From: Lachancea thermotolerans CBS 6340
Taxonomy: Eukaryota; Ascomycota; Saccharomycetes; Saccharomycetales; Saccharomycetaceae
Assembly: GCF_000142805.1 (NCBI RefSeq)
Contig: NC_013081.1
Coordinates: forward strand, 1,457,775-1,521,774
DNA: 64,000 bases
Direction: 5' to 3'
Position 1 is the first letter of the stretch. Each line of letters opens with the position of its first letter. The notes under the pieces were generated by a model. It searched no databases and had not been told where the DNA came from. It saw nothing but the letters and a program-made list of their open reading frames with translations. The position numbers and the translations under genes were made by a program. Shown here one piece after another: positions 50,794 through 60,809 of the stretch.

Positions 50794-52586
50794 TCAAAAT
50801 AATTCTGGGTCATCCACGTTCTCTGCAGAAGTCTTTACTTCAAAAGGGGTAACTTTAGTAGACTTGAACTTTCTAGCTGGAACTCCAAGCCTGAATAATT
50901 TATTTATTTCGATAAAGGTTTTTCCAGACGTTTCGGGAAGGTCGATTACTGCCCATACCAGTGTACCTACACAAAATGCCCCCAGAAAAACCCTGACTTT
51001 GCACCCCAGTTCCATTTCTCCGAATTCAACTGGTACAATATTAACACCATGGTTACAATCTGTATCACGTTGTAGGAATTACGAGCCAAAATAATTGTTT
51101 TGGTTCTCAAGCGTGAAGATGGAAGTTCTGACACTAGACAAAACACCACGGGCGCAATTCCCAGATTGTAGAAGAATGACACAACCATCAATAAAGCACC
51201 GCTCCCCATTTTTGCTCCTTTTGTATCTGAGCACCCCAGGCCGCCGATGATAAAAAACATTACTGCTTGAAAAGCCAAACCAGTCGCATAAAGGTCAAAT
51301 CTGCCAACATACTTTGAAAGCCACCATGATATGAATGTTGCAGCGATACCAAGACAGTACTGAATAATACTGAACGTGAAAGATGTCTCAGTACTAACGC
51401 CAGCTTTTTCGTAAAAATATGTGGAATATCCTATGAGCGCTGCACCGCAAGTTGTTTGTCCAACCCAAGTTAGACAAGTTATTCTGGTCCTTCTGCGGTT
51501 AACCTTGTCTTTTATACAGTCCATATAACTTCCTTCACTGTCTTTCAGTTTTTGCTCCTGGTCTATGGTGAGCTTTATCTTTTCTAACTCTCTCATAACC
51601 AGTTGATCTTTTTCGACGCTTTTACCACTCAGTGTTCTTTCAAGGGATTTCCTCGCCTGGTCAATCTTTCCCTTTTTTATCAGCCACCATGGAGATTCAG
51701 GCGCTAAAAAGATTCCAATGGCCATAGGAAGAGGCCATATCCACTGCAAAGCAAATGGTAATTTGTAACCAAGTTCTGAGTTGGCATATTTATTTTGAGA
51801 GTTTTTCATTATACCCGCTGCGAAAAGCTGACCATACAACCAGCAAAGGTTGGAATAAGTAGTAAGATAATACCGTAGGGCAAGGGGACAAATTTCGGAA
51901 GCATATGAAACAGTTAAGCTTTGAAAGCATCCCCACGGCATACCACATAATGCTTCTCCCACGGCAATCATCCCTAAACTTTTGCAAAAATACAAAATGA
52001 ACGTGAAAGCGGCCAGAGTAAATAATGCAAAAATCAATGTATAACGATTACCCATAAAATCCACGAAATACCCCGTTATCTGTAAACCAACAATTTCACC
52101 AGCCACATAGCAAAGACTTAAACCGATCTGCCAGGAGACCGAAATCTCCCACTCCCCAGTATGGTGATTTTCAGAGCCAAACTTATGCTGAAAAATTGGC
52201 AAAGCATAAAATGCTCCAAGAATGGCTGTATCGTAGCCTTCCATGATCAGCGTTGTCGAGACCAGTATTGACCATGCGGCAGCTTTTGGATAAGTCTTGA
52301 GGGCTTTCATGAGGGGCATTGTTCTCTCACTTTCGTCTGCCGCTTGGGCATCTTGGGTGGCATTCATTATTTCGGTAACCACGTTATCATTATCAACATC
52401 ATCATCAGGACTTGTAGCTCCCGGGGCATGCTCCATATGGTATAACTCAACATCACTCTTCGTCTTCTTGAGATCTTCCATCTTTATTGAGTTTACACCT
52501 CTGTCATTAGGTAAAATATCAACTTCAGAGCTACCAGATCCACTGTTGATATTTTTTCTGTTTACCAGCGACGATATACCCTTCAT
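50794..52586 (-). pseudogene. MALx1-type alpha-glucoside/maltose transporter with a 1-nt frameshift
   Basis: This is a sugar-porter MFS protein with 12 membrane segments: a hydrophilic N-terminus (1-95), then [22 protein letters not shown] (TM1), [24 protein letters not shown] after TM6, and [21 protein letters not shown]. It is like S. cerevisiae Mal31/Agt1 (614-616 aa), H+ symporters for maltose and other alpha-glucosides. The frame is intact to residue 536 in TM12, then breaks in a run of five G (plus strand C at 50979-50983). The native end ([28 protein letters not shown]) continues in the next frame to 50794. One G appears lost. A sequencing error in the homopolymer is an alternative. 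The gene is divergent from the maltase gene. Confidence 0.92.
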
Positions 52587-53431
52587 TATTTATTTGTAGT
52601 GTTCTTTGGCTACTCCTGCTAAGATCCCAACAGTTTTTTATGAAGACCTAAATTGCGTACCTATATATATATGAATGCAAAATCCATGGTCGCAGCAAGT
52701 CTATTTTTTGAAGTTGGTCGGAAATGCATTGATAGCACAAGCCTAAGTGTCTGAACAGTTATGAATTCAGCCTGCTTCCTTTCTAATTCGTGTTCTAAGC
52801 TGCTTCCATCACCCCACCCCCGCGTTCGAGCATTACGAAATAGGCGGTTACCGAGAATCATGCTGCAATTTTCCACATCTTTTGAAGCGTGTTGCATGTT
52901 TGCACCGGGTATTCTAAGGCGGCCTCAACTATGCCAAGATGGACGGGGCACCATGCGGATTTTAGAGAAAACGTCAAGTTAGCAATATACACTTAGACGG
53001 ACACGTAGGTACATGCGGTAACCCCGCAAAAATGCGGAAAAAAATTCCGTCGGTTGAATAAAAAAGAAAACACATTTTCCGGCCTTCCGAGTATTCCGCA
53101 GCAGATCAGCAATATGCAAAAGGGCGGAACGGGCGTGAAACGTTTTGCGCACAGCTGAAGCAACTAGATAAGCCGGGTTTCTTAGATCCGTAATCTCGTG
53201 TTATTCTATTTCTCCGCACCTTTGCATATTGTCCAATCTTAGTTGTACGCCAAAATTCTGCTCGTAAAGAGAATATCTTTTTCCCGCTGGTGCATAACGT
53301 CAAGATTTCTAGCTCTGCTAAGGTATTCATGAACGCGGCCTATATAAGTAAGGATAAGCCGACCTTCTGCAAATACAATTTTAATCAATTCATTTTTGAA
53401 ACACCAATCTTCTCAGGTACTAAACATTGCA
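52587..53431. promoter_or_regulatory. Divergent MAL promoter
   Basis: This 845-bp region serves both MAL genes. TATA-like tracts lie at 52662-52672 (transporter side) and 53341-53348 (TATATAAG, maltase side, about 85 bp before the ATG). CCCCGCAAAAA at 53022-53032 matches the Mig1 consensus in reverse (WWWWWSYGGGG). A CGG-N9-CCG inverted pair lies at 53035-53049, and TTCCG occurs four times between 53045 and 53098, which could be sites for a zinc-cluster activator. The layout equals S. cerevisiae MALx1-MALx2 loci. No MALx3 activator gene is in the window. Confidence 0.55.
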
Positions 53432-55186
53432 ATGACCATTTCTGAGCATCCAGAAACCCTCTCGAAGTGGTGGAAAGAAGCCACCATCTATCAAATTTAC
53501 CCCGCAAGCTTCAAAGATAGTAACGATGATGGATGGGGTGACTTGAAAGGGATTACTTCTAAACTTGAATATCTAAAGAAACTGGGAGTTGATGCTATCT
53601 GGGTTTGTCCATTCTACGATTCACCTCAGCAAGATATGGGATATGACATAGCGAACTACGAGAAAGTCTGGCCAACTTATGGTACCAACGAAGAATGTTT
53701 TGAGCTAATAAATAAAACACATGAGTTGGGCATGAAATTCATTACTGATTTGGTTATTAACCATTGCTCTTCCGATCATGAATGGTTTAAGGAAAGCAGG
53801 TCCTCAAAGAGCAACCCAAAGCGCGATTGGTTCTTTTGGAGACCACCCAAAGGCTATGAAAGTGATGGTAAACCAATCCCTCCCAATAACTGGAAGTCTT
53901 TCTTTGGTGGCTCTGCATGGAGCTTTGACGAACATACTAATGAGTTTTACTTACGGTTGTTTGCATCTCGTCAACCGGACTTGAACTGGGAAAATGTTGA
54001 TTGCAGAAAGGCAATTTATGAGAGCGCTGTTGGCTACTGGTTAGATCATGGAGTTGATGGTTTCCGGATTGATACCGCTGGTCTATACTCAAAGCGCCCC
54101 AATCTACCTGACTCGCCAATTTTTGATGTTGACTCAGATCTCCAGCATGCAAACTGGGGATCTCACAACGGACCTAGGATCCACGAATTCCACCGCGAAT
54201 TGCGGAAATTTATTGACGATAGGGTAAAGGATGGCAGAGAGATAATGACTGTTGGTGAAGTAGCTCACGGTAATGATAACCCCCTATACAGCTGTGCCTC
54301 TCGGCAAGAAATGAACGAGGTCTTTAGCTTCCGGCATGTTGACATCGGTACCAGCCCATTTTTCAGATACAATACAGTTCCCTTCACTTTAAAAGACTGG
54401 AAGCAAGCTATTGCCGACAACTTTTTATTTATCAATGGAACCGATGCATGGGCTACTATCTACATCGAGAATCACGATCAACCACGGTCTATCACGAGGT
54501 TTGGTGACGATTCGCCAAAGTACCGTACTTTATCTGGTAAGCTGCTGGCACTATTGGAATGCTCTCTAACTGGAACTTTGTATGTTTATCAGGGTCAGGA
54601 AATAGGCCAGGTCAACTTCAAGGACTGGCCCATCGAGAAATATGAGGACGTCGACGTTAGAAACAACTTTGAAATAGTCAAGAACAAATATGGTGAGAAT
54701 TCAAAGGAGATGCGACTATTTTATGAGGGAATCGCTTTAATGTCTAGAGACCATTCAAGGACTCCTATTCCATGGTCACCAGAGGTTCCAAATGCTGGAT
54801 TTTGTGGAACAGCAGCAAAACCTTGGTTTTCTTTGAATGAGTCTTATAAAGAAGGAATCAATGTTGCCGAGGAATTAGAGAATGCAGATTCAGTTCTTAA
54901 CTTTTGGAGAAAGGCTTTGGAAACTAGAAAAAAGCACAAAAATGTTATGATTTACGGATATGACTTTGAGTTCATCGACTTGGATAGCGAAAAGCTGTTC
55001 AGCTTTACGAAGCAGTATGAAGATAAGGTCCTGTTTGCGGCATTCAATTTCAGTGGGGAACATGTTGAGTTCAAGCGCCCCGATAAAAATGCGTCTCTAT
55101 CTCTGATCCTCGGGAATTATAACGAAGCTGATACTTCTTCAACGATTTTGAAACCATGGGAAGGCAGACTCTACTATGTTAACTAG
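53432..55186 (+). CDS. Maltase, alpha-glucosidase of the MALx2 type (GH13)
   Basis: From ATG 53432 the protein has 584 aa, exactly the length of S. cerevisiae Mal12/Mal32, and starts [30 protein letters not shown]. The GH13 catalytic residues are the nucleophile D214 in GFRIDTAG, acid/base E276 in TVGEVAHG and D349 in IENHDQPR. The residue after the nucleophile is Thr, as in maltases; isomaltases (IMA) have Val. The enzyme is cytosolic and cleaves imported maltose. The frame extends 12 codons upstream without an ATG. It is the only undamaged gene of the region between 42 kb and the right end. Confidence 0.96.
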   Translation: MTISEHPETLSKWWKEATIYQIYPASFKDSNDDGWGDLKGITSKLEYLKKLGVDAIWVCPFYDSPQQDMGYDIANYEKVWPTYGTNEECFELINKTHELGMKFITDLVINHCSSDHEWFKESRSSKSNPKRDWFFWRPPKGYESDGKPIPPNNWKSFFGGSAWSFDEHTNEFYLRLFASRQPDLNWENVDCRKAIYESAVGYWLDHGVDGFRIDTAGLYSKRPNLPDSPIFDVDSDLQHANWGSHNGPRIHEFHRELRKFIDDRVKDGREIMTVGEVAHGNDNPLYSCASRQEMNEVFSFRHVDIGTSPFFRYNTVPFTLKDWKQAIADNFLFINGTDAWATIYIENHDQPRSITRFGDDSPKYRTLSGKLLALLECSLTGTLYVYQGQEIGQVNFKDWPIEKYEDVDVRNNFEIVKNKYGENSKEMRLFYEGIALMSRDHSRTPIPWSPEVPNAGFCGTAAKPWFSLNESYKEGINVAEELENADSVLNFWRKALETRKKHKNVMIYGYDFEFIDLDSEKLFSFTKQYEDKVLFAAFNFSGEHVEFKRPDKNASLSLILGNYNEADTSSTILKPWEGRLYYVN

Positions 55187-55215
55187 AGAATTGTTCCGGT
55201 TGAGTAGTACAGATT

Positions 55216-55624
55216 CGTCAAATTGGGATTAAATCATTGGTGTGTAATAGTGCCAATTTGCATAATGACACATTGCTATGAAATGACAGAGAAAAAGAAC
55301 ATCATAAATGTAACGGATGCCGAACTAAAACATACGAAAGGTTCCATATTGACCGTTCATAGTCCAGATCAGACCATAGTGGCTCAGATAAGATGACAGG
55401 TGTACCATTAGTGCTGTCCTTATTTCATTTCAAACACAATACACGTCTCAAAACTTTGTATAAGACCCGGAGTTTTTGATCAAGGACAGGTGTTTATCCT
55501 GGAACTTGGAGAAGACGGGAAGACATTAAATACCATCATCCACAAAGTAGTTCACTGATCTTATCATGGAAAGCCTAGCCAACGAGTTTGGCAATATCTC
55601 ATACAACGACCCAGACTTGCCTCT
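55216..55624 (+). repeat. Solo LTR D, subfamily 2
   Basis: About 409 bp, from CGTCAAATTGGG (first T of TG changed to C) to CAGACTTGCCTC. It is closest to LTR C and in inverted orientation to it. It ends 13 bp before the Ty 5' LTR. Confidence 0.88.
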
Positions 55625-55637
55625 ATAAGATTAAAAT

Positions 55638-56058
55638 TGTAGGATCGTAACCGAATCGCGGATGTGTGATAGTGCCAAATTGCATAGTGTCTCATTAGTA
55701 CAGAGTGACTTAACACGAGATAAGTTATGACAACAGTACAGCCCAAACAGAACATGATGCACAATTGTGACCAGGAGACAGAACCAGTAGTGACTAGGAA
55801 AAGAGAGAGATGACTGACTCCACAGGTGCAGCTAAGTCACGGGTGCAATTTTCACTTTACGGTTAAGCTCAGCCACGTTCCAGAAATTTTCTATAAATCC
55901 GGATGATTTCTTTGATTTGCAAGACACGAATCTTGGACTGAAGAAAGGTGGGGGAGATATTTAGTACCATCATCCACGAAGTAGTTTAATTAGATTATAA
56001 TGGAAACACTAGCCAAGGAATTTGAGATCTTTTCGACCAATGACTCAGACTCGCCTCA
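55638..56058 (+). repeat. 5' LTR (LTR E)
   Basis: 421 bp from TGTAGGATCGTAACCG to CTCGCCTCA. The first 60 bp and the last 200 bp match the family, but about 150 bp in between (55695-55865) match none of the other copies in the window. The gag ATG at 56000 lies inside the LTR, as in Ty1. Confidence 0.85.
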
Positions 56059-56061
56059 TTA

Positions 56062-56074
56062 TGGTAGCGCCGCT
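56062..56074 (+). other. Primer-binding site for initiator tRNA-Met
   Basis: TGGTAGCGCCGCT is an exact 13-nt complement of the 3' end of yeast initiator tRNA-Met including CCA. It lies 3 nt after the 5' LTR, inside gag, as in Ty1. Confidence 0.93.
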
Positions 56075-56991
56075 AAGAATGCCACTGCTATTGGAAATGA
56101 TAACAAGCATCAGAAGATCAAGGAAAATCAAGAGCAGTCTGCAATCGATGGATACTCGCGTGATGATGGAAGATCTCCCCGTGCAAGAGTCACCGATCAT
56201 GATGATTTGTTCGACACATGGGTGACGGCATCAAAAATTAAGGCAAAAAATAGGGATGGCCAAAGAACTGATTTGGTCTATGGGGATGTGGAGGAATCGT
56301 TCCACCAAGTCACTAAGGTTGCCGGATTCTTACCATTTATAACGAAAATATTATCCCTGACCATGATGGATCATGTGTAAGAGAACCAACCTTAGCAGAA
56401 AAGAAAGCCATTGCTCGTATAATGGATACCTATGTGGATTATGAAGCGTATCCCGGATGGGTAACTCCTCCGAGCGGTGGCCTAAGTGGGTACAAAACCT
56501 TCCGTGAAGCTGCTATGCTAGTAAGTACTGATGCTTCGAAGAATTCGATTAGTCGTAAATGGGACGAGTTGATCTTGGACAAATACACCAACCTCTTTGT
56601 CTACGTCGAGGAGGCTAAAGAGTTGATTGAAGACTCATTGAAGTATGGTGTTTTTAAGAACAAGAACGAGGCCATTTTTAAACTATACCAAAGTATCAAG
56701 CCGGGAATCCCACTCAAACCTGAGATGTGTATAACGCACGATGTGGACGGTATCTTGAAACGTATCTTCCAGTATGGCGAATTTTGCAAATCGGCAGGAC
56801 AAGTCACCTGGCGCAAGAACATAGAAAACTACCAGACCTCCAAGCAAATCAGATGCTACTCATGCAGCGGGATAGGTCACACAGCTAGCAGATGCCCTGA
56901 AAATGATACCTTTAACAGTAAAGGTCACAAACCCAAGTACCAGGGAGGCTACCCAAGACGGAACTTCGATAAAAACATGCACAAAAAACAT

Positions 56992-56998
56992 CTTAGGC
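56992..56998 (+). promoter_or_regulatory. Programmed +1 ribosomal frameshift site CTTAGGC
   Basis: CTT-AGG-C is in the gag frame and slipping by +1 leads into the pol frame. It is identical to the Ty1 heptamer, where a slow AGG codon lets tRNA-Leu slip from CUU to UUA. Confidence 0.93.
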
Positions 56999-59900
56999 AA
57001 ATTGTCCACAGAGAGGGCTATGAAGAGTCCCAATAGATTGAGAAACACGCAGCGGTTTCTGCTGGACAGTGGAGCTTCTTTTTCTATATTTACAAACGCC
57101 GAGTTCTTTACAGCATTGCACCAAGTAGAAGATGACGACGAGATGTTCGATGCACAAGACCAACAGATTGCCCTAAAAGGCAAGGGAACTGTGACATTGA
57201 ACCTCGGAAGGGTGGTAAGACTCGAAGCATACTTATCCTCGGATATATTCTGTGACATCATATCCACACCCCAACTAGAAAAATTTGGAATCTATCCAAA
57301 CTTTGAGACGCGCAGCTTGCGAAACCAAGACGGAATCGAAGTAGCGAAGTTAATAAAACACCAAGAAGTTTATTGGTTATCAAATGACGTGGCAGATAAA
57401 GCTAAACACGCCAAAATCAACAAAGTCAAGGCTCTGACCAAGTCTAGTAAGAAAATACCACTCGCTACACTACACGAATCATCAAGCCATATCAACGTGA
57501 AATACATCAAGAAGTCAGTCGAGTTAGGACTAATAGCAGACGTCAGAACTAGTGACGTAGATTGGAGTAGTATAGACTGGTTTAATTGTGAATCCTGTAT
57601 GGCAGGCAAAGGCAAGCGGCACAATCATGTACCAAATTCACGCGAGACCTATCAGGCCAGATACTCAGCCTTAGAGTTTCTGCACACAGACATATTCGGT
57701 CCAATGCACCATATGCCGGCCAGAATTCCGAAATACTTTATAACGTTCACAGATGAACGAACCCGATACAGGTGGGTGTTCCCACTATTATACAAAAACG
57801 AGAAGGCTGTGCTCGACACATTTGAACACTTGATTTCTCACATACATCGACAACACGGAGTAAAGGTGAAAGCCTTCCAAATGGATAAAGGAAGCGAATA
57901 CACCAACCAGTCGATCCGATCCTTCCTAGCAAGCGAGGGAATCGACACGTATTACACATCCGTCGGCGACTCCTCTTCACGCGGAATAGCAGAACGATTA
58001 AATCTAACATTAATGAACGACTGCAGAACAATACTCGAAAACTCAAAGATGCCTAAGCACTTATGGTTCCATGCGGTACGAGCGGCATGTAATCACCGCA
58101 ACTCGCTCTTCAATCCTAAGCTTGGAACATCATCTCGATCAAAGATAGGATTATCACCTATCCGTGCGCAGGGATTACCCCGTTTTGGACAACCTTGTAT
58201 GGTACACGATCATCTGGCGCTTAAGAGAAAGCTAAAAGAGCGGAGTATTCCAGGATACATCCTACGAAAGTCAGAGACTTCGTATGGTTTTCTTATCTAC
58301 ATACCCAGTACCGGTAGGGTGGTAGACACACAGAACTACGATATCATAGACAGGCATAGAACAATACTCCCGGAGGATGGTTCAGATCTGGAATTTGAAC
58401 ACTCAGATACTGATATAACCGACACGGATGAATCGCCATCGGATACAGGAAACGAACAAGATCCAAATAAACACCCCAGTAATGTAACGAGGACCCGATC
58501 AGGGGAGTGCTACAGCTCCGGAGAATCTGACATAGAATCAGATACCTACCAAGACGTCCCGATGATTACTCAGAATATAGAATTTACTCCAGCTGAAGAG
58601 ATTGAAGCCAATCCAGATCAAATCATAGTCCAAGAAATGAGAACTTCTCATATTTCCCCTGAGGGTGGTAGTGATGAGACGTCAGAAGAAGAGCATACGC
58701 TGACGTTCGAGACAAACGAGGACCAGGATTATAATCAGGGAGAAAATGGAGAAGAAAATAATGATAGCAGTGAAGATTCAGACGACGAAGAGATCAAGAC
58801 AAATGAGGACATTTTTGCAGAAATTACAAAAGATCCACTACCTCGAGGGAGCAGAAAGCGTAAGCTCCCCACAGAACCCGAACACGAGACAGTCGAGTGG
58901 AAGAGAAAGAGAATAAATTATATTAGAGCAATGAGGCACAAAAAGGCCATTCCAGAAATAGCAGAAAAATCAATCCAGTACAGAGATGCGATTACAAGGA
59001 ATAAAAGCCACAGCGAAAGAAATGAATACAAGGCAGCATATGATAAGGAGATTGATCAACTCGAAAAGCATAAGACCTGGGATCTGAGCAATCCAATAGA
59101 CGTACACTCGGTACCAGCAAGCAAGATAGTAAGCTCAATGTTCATTTTTACTACCAAAAGAGACGGTAGAAGGAAATGTAGATGTGTGGCGAGAGGCGAT
59201 AGACAAAAACCGGGAACGTACGATCCGGATGCCGAAGCCTACACAGTTGCTCACGAGGCATTAACAATGTGCCTGGCCATCGCCTTAGAACAGGGATGGG
59301 CCATAAAACAATTGGATATAACATCCGCATACTTATACGCTCCATTAAAAGAAGAGCTCTATATTAAGGCACCGCCCCATTACGGACTAAGAGACAAGGT
59401 ATTCAAGCTCAACAAGTCACTATACGGACTAAAACAATCAGGAGCTAATTGGTACGAGGTTATTAAGAAGTTCCTCACAAGCGAATGCGAATTAAAAGAG
59501 ATTAAGCAATGGCCCTGTGTAATGGTGAGAAGAAAGAAGGAAGAAACCTTGGTGGTAAACCTATTTGTTGATGACATGATAGTCATGACAAGCAATGAAG
59601 AATTATATGAAGAATTATTGAACAACTTGAAAAGAGAATTTGAAACAAAAGTCGTGGCAGAAGGAACCCCAGAGAACGACGGGTTCGCCAAATACGACAT
59701 ATTAGGATTAGAAATCGAATACAAAAGGTTTGATAGAATGTTGATTGGGATGGAGAAGACTATTATCGAGAAGCTCCCAAAATTAGATCTACCATTACAA
59801 GGCAAAAAGGAAAGATTCGTGCCAGGCCAGCCTGGACGTATACTAGATCTATCCAACAAAGAATTATTATTATCGAAAGAAGAGTTTGACAGCAAGGTTA

Positions 59901-60562
59901 ATCATATGCAGAAGATCGTGGGACTACTGTCATACATAACCCACAAATGCAGGTTTGAAATGGCATACTATGTTAACATTCTGGCTCAGTAAACTTTGTT
60001 TCCGTGCGATGAGGTATTCGAGTTAGTACTACAATGTGTTCAGTACCTCTGGACCAACAAACATAAAAAGCTGACCTGGATTAGATCCAAAGACGATAAT
60101 AACATCAGAATTGATGCCATAGCCGATGCTTCCCATGCTACCCAAGAGGAATACAAATCACAGCTCGGATATTTTTACAAGATCAACGGACATATCGTGT
60201 TTGCGAGGTCCACACGGTCAACGATAAGTTGTGTTTCCTCAACAGAAGCAGAGTTGAATGCTTTGGTCAACTCATTCCCAAAGCTAAAGAGCCTACAGCA
60301 AATCGCCACCGATTTGGGATTCAATTCCCAAGCTACAGTTTTTACCGATAGTCAAACGGTAATAGCATCGATAACAAAAACAGACACGTCTAAGTTTCGA
60401 AACCGATTTTTTGGAAGCAAAGCTTTTAGACTAAGACAAGAATATGATGCAGGCGAGTTTCAGGTCGAGTACGTAAGTACTAAAGACAACACGGCAGATA
60501 TTTTAACCAAACCACTGTCCGTGAAAATATTCCAAAACTTAACTGATTCGTGGATGAAATGA
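56996..60562 (+). pseudogene. Ty pol polyprotein with an in-frame stop before RNase H
   Basis: Read after +1 frameshifting. Protease: LLDSGAS near 57060. Integrase: a zinc-binding HHCC region with HESSSHINV and CESCMAGKGK, then the catalytic triad in LHTDIFGP, FQMDKGSEYTN and GIAERLN. An acidic linker at 58380-58830 precedes a KRKLPTEPEHE...KRKR basic segment, possibly a nuclear signal. Reverse transcriptase: IKQLDITSAYLYAPL, LYGLKQSGANWYE and NLFVDDMIVM (the DD catalytic pair). TAA at 59990-59992 interrupts the frame between reverse transcriptase and RNase H. RNase H follows in the same frame with DASHATQEE, SSTEAELNAL, TDSQTVI and the end motif DNTADILTKPL. Confidence 0.93.
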
Positions 60563-60578
60563 TTATGAATTGGCACTA

Positions 60579-60587
60579 TGGGTGGTA
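60579..60587 (+). other. Polypurine tract of the Ty element
   Basis: TGGGTGGTA directly precedes the 3' LTR and equals the Ty1 plus-strand primer sequence. Confidence 0.85.
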
Positions 60588-60804
60588 TGTCAGATTGTGA
60601 TCGGTTCGTTGGTGTGTGATAGTGCCAAGTTGCATAATGACACATTGGTATGAAATGATATGGCACATGGACATGTCATAATTACGACGGATACCCAACT
60701 AAGTACCATAGAAGGTCCACATTAACCGTTCATAGTCGAGATCATAATGGAAACCCTAGCCAAGGAATTTGAGACCCTTTCGACCAATGACCCAGACTCG
60801 CCCA
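60588..60804 (+). repeat. 3' LTR (LTR F), internally deleted
   Basis: 217 bp, starting TGTCAGATTGTGATCGG like LTR A. Compared with A about 195 bp are missing between two GATCA copies (AGATCA near the middle and GATCATAATGG near the end), so one GATCA is left. The TATA-containing region is lost. Confidence 0.88.
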
Positions 60805-60809
60805 AATAA

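Larger units (their letters stand above)
56000..57036 (+). pseudogene. Ty gag (capsid) gene with an internal frameshift
   Basis: ATG 56000 (METLAKEFEIFSTNDSDSPHYGS) opens a 126-codon frame ending at 56380. Gag coding then continues in the -1 frame, open from 56317, to TAG at 57036. The second part has a retroviral-type zinc knuckle, CYSCSGIGHTASRC (C-x2-C-x4-H-x4-C), near its end. A one-base loss between 56317 and 56380 explains the break. The CTTAGGC slippage site lies in frame near the end of gag. Ty1 Gag lacks a zinc knuckle, so this element differs from Ty1 there. Confidence 0.9.
55638..60804 (+). mobile_element. Ty1/copia-type LTR retrotransposon, non-autonomous by several lesions
   Basis: Order: 5' LTR, primer-binding site, gag, pol (protease, integrase, reverse transcriptase, RNase H), polypurine tract, 3' LTR; the integrase-before-RT order defines Ty1/copia. 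The +1 frameshift heptamer CTTAGGC is at the gag-pol junction. Lesions are a frameshift in gag, a TAA in pol and a large deletion in the 3' LTR. The two LTRs have different U3 regions and there is no target duplication (AAAAT against AATAA), so this is not a single clean insertion. Confidence 0.95.

Noticed and set aside
53396-53431. Longer maltase start
   Set aside because: It begins at TTG; the ATG at 53432 gives exactly the 584 aa of known maltases.
55216-56058. LTRs D and E as one tandem insertion of the same element
   Set aside because: They belong to different LTR subfamilies and are separated by 13 bp of unrelated sequence.
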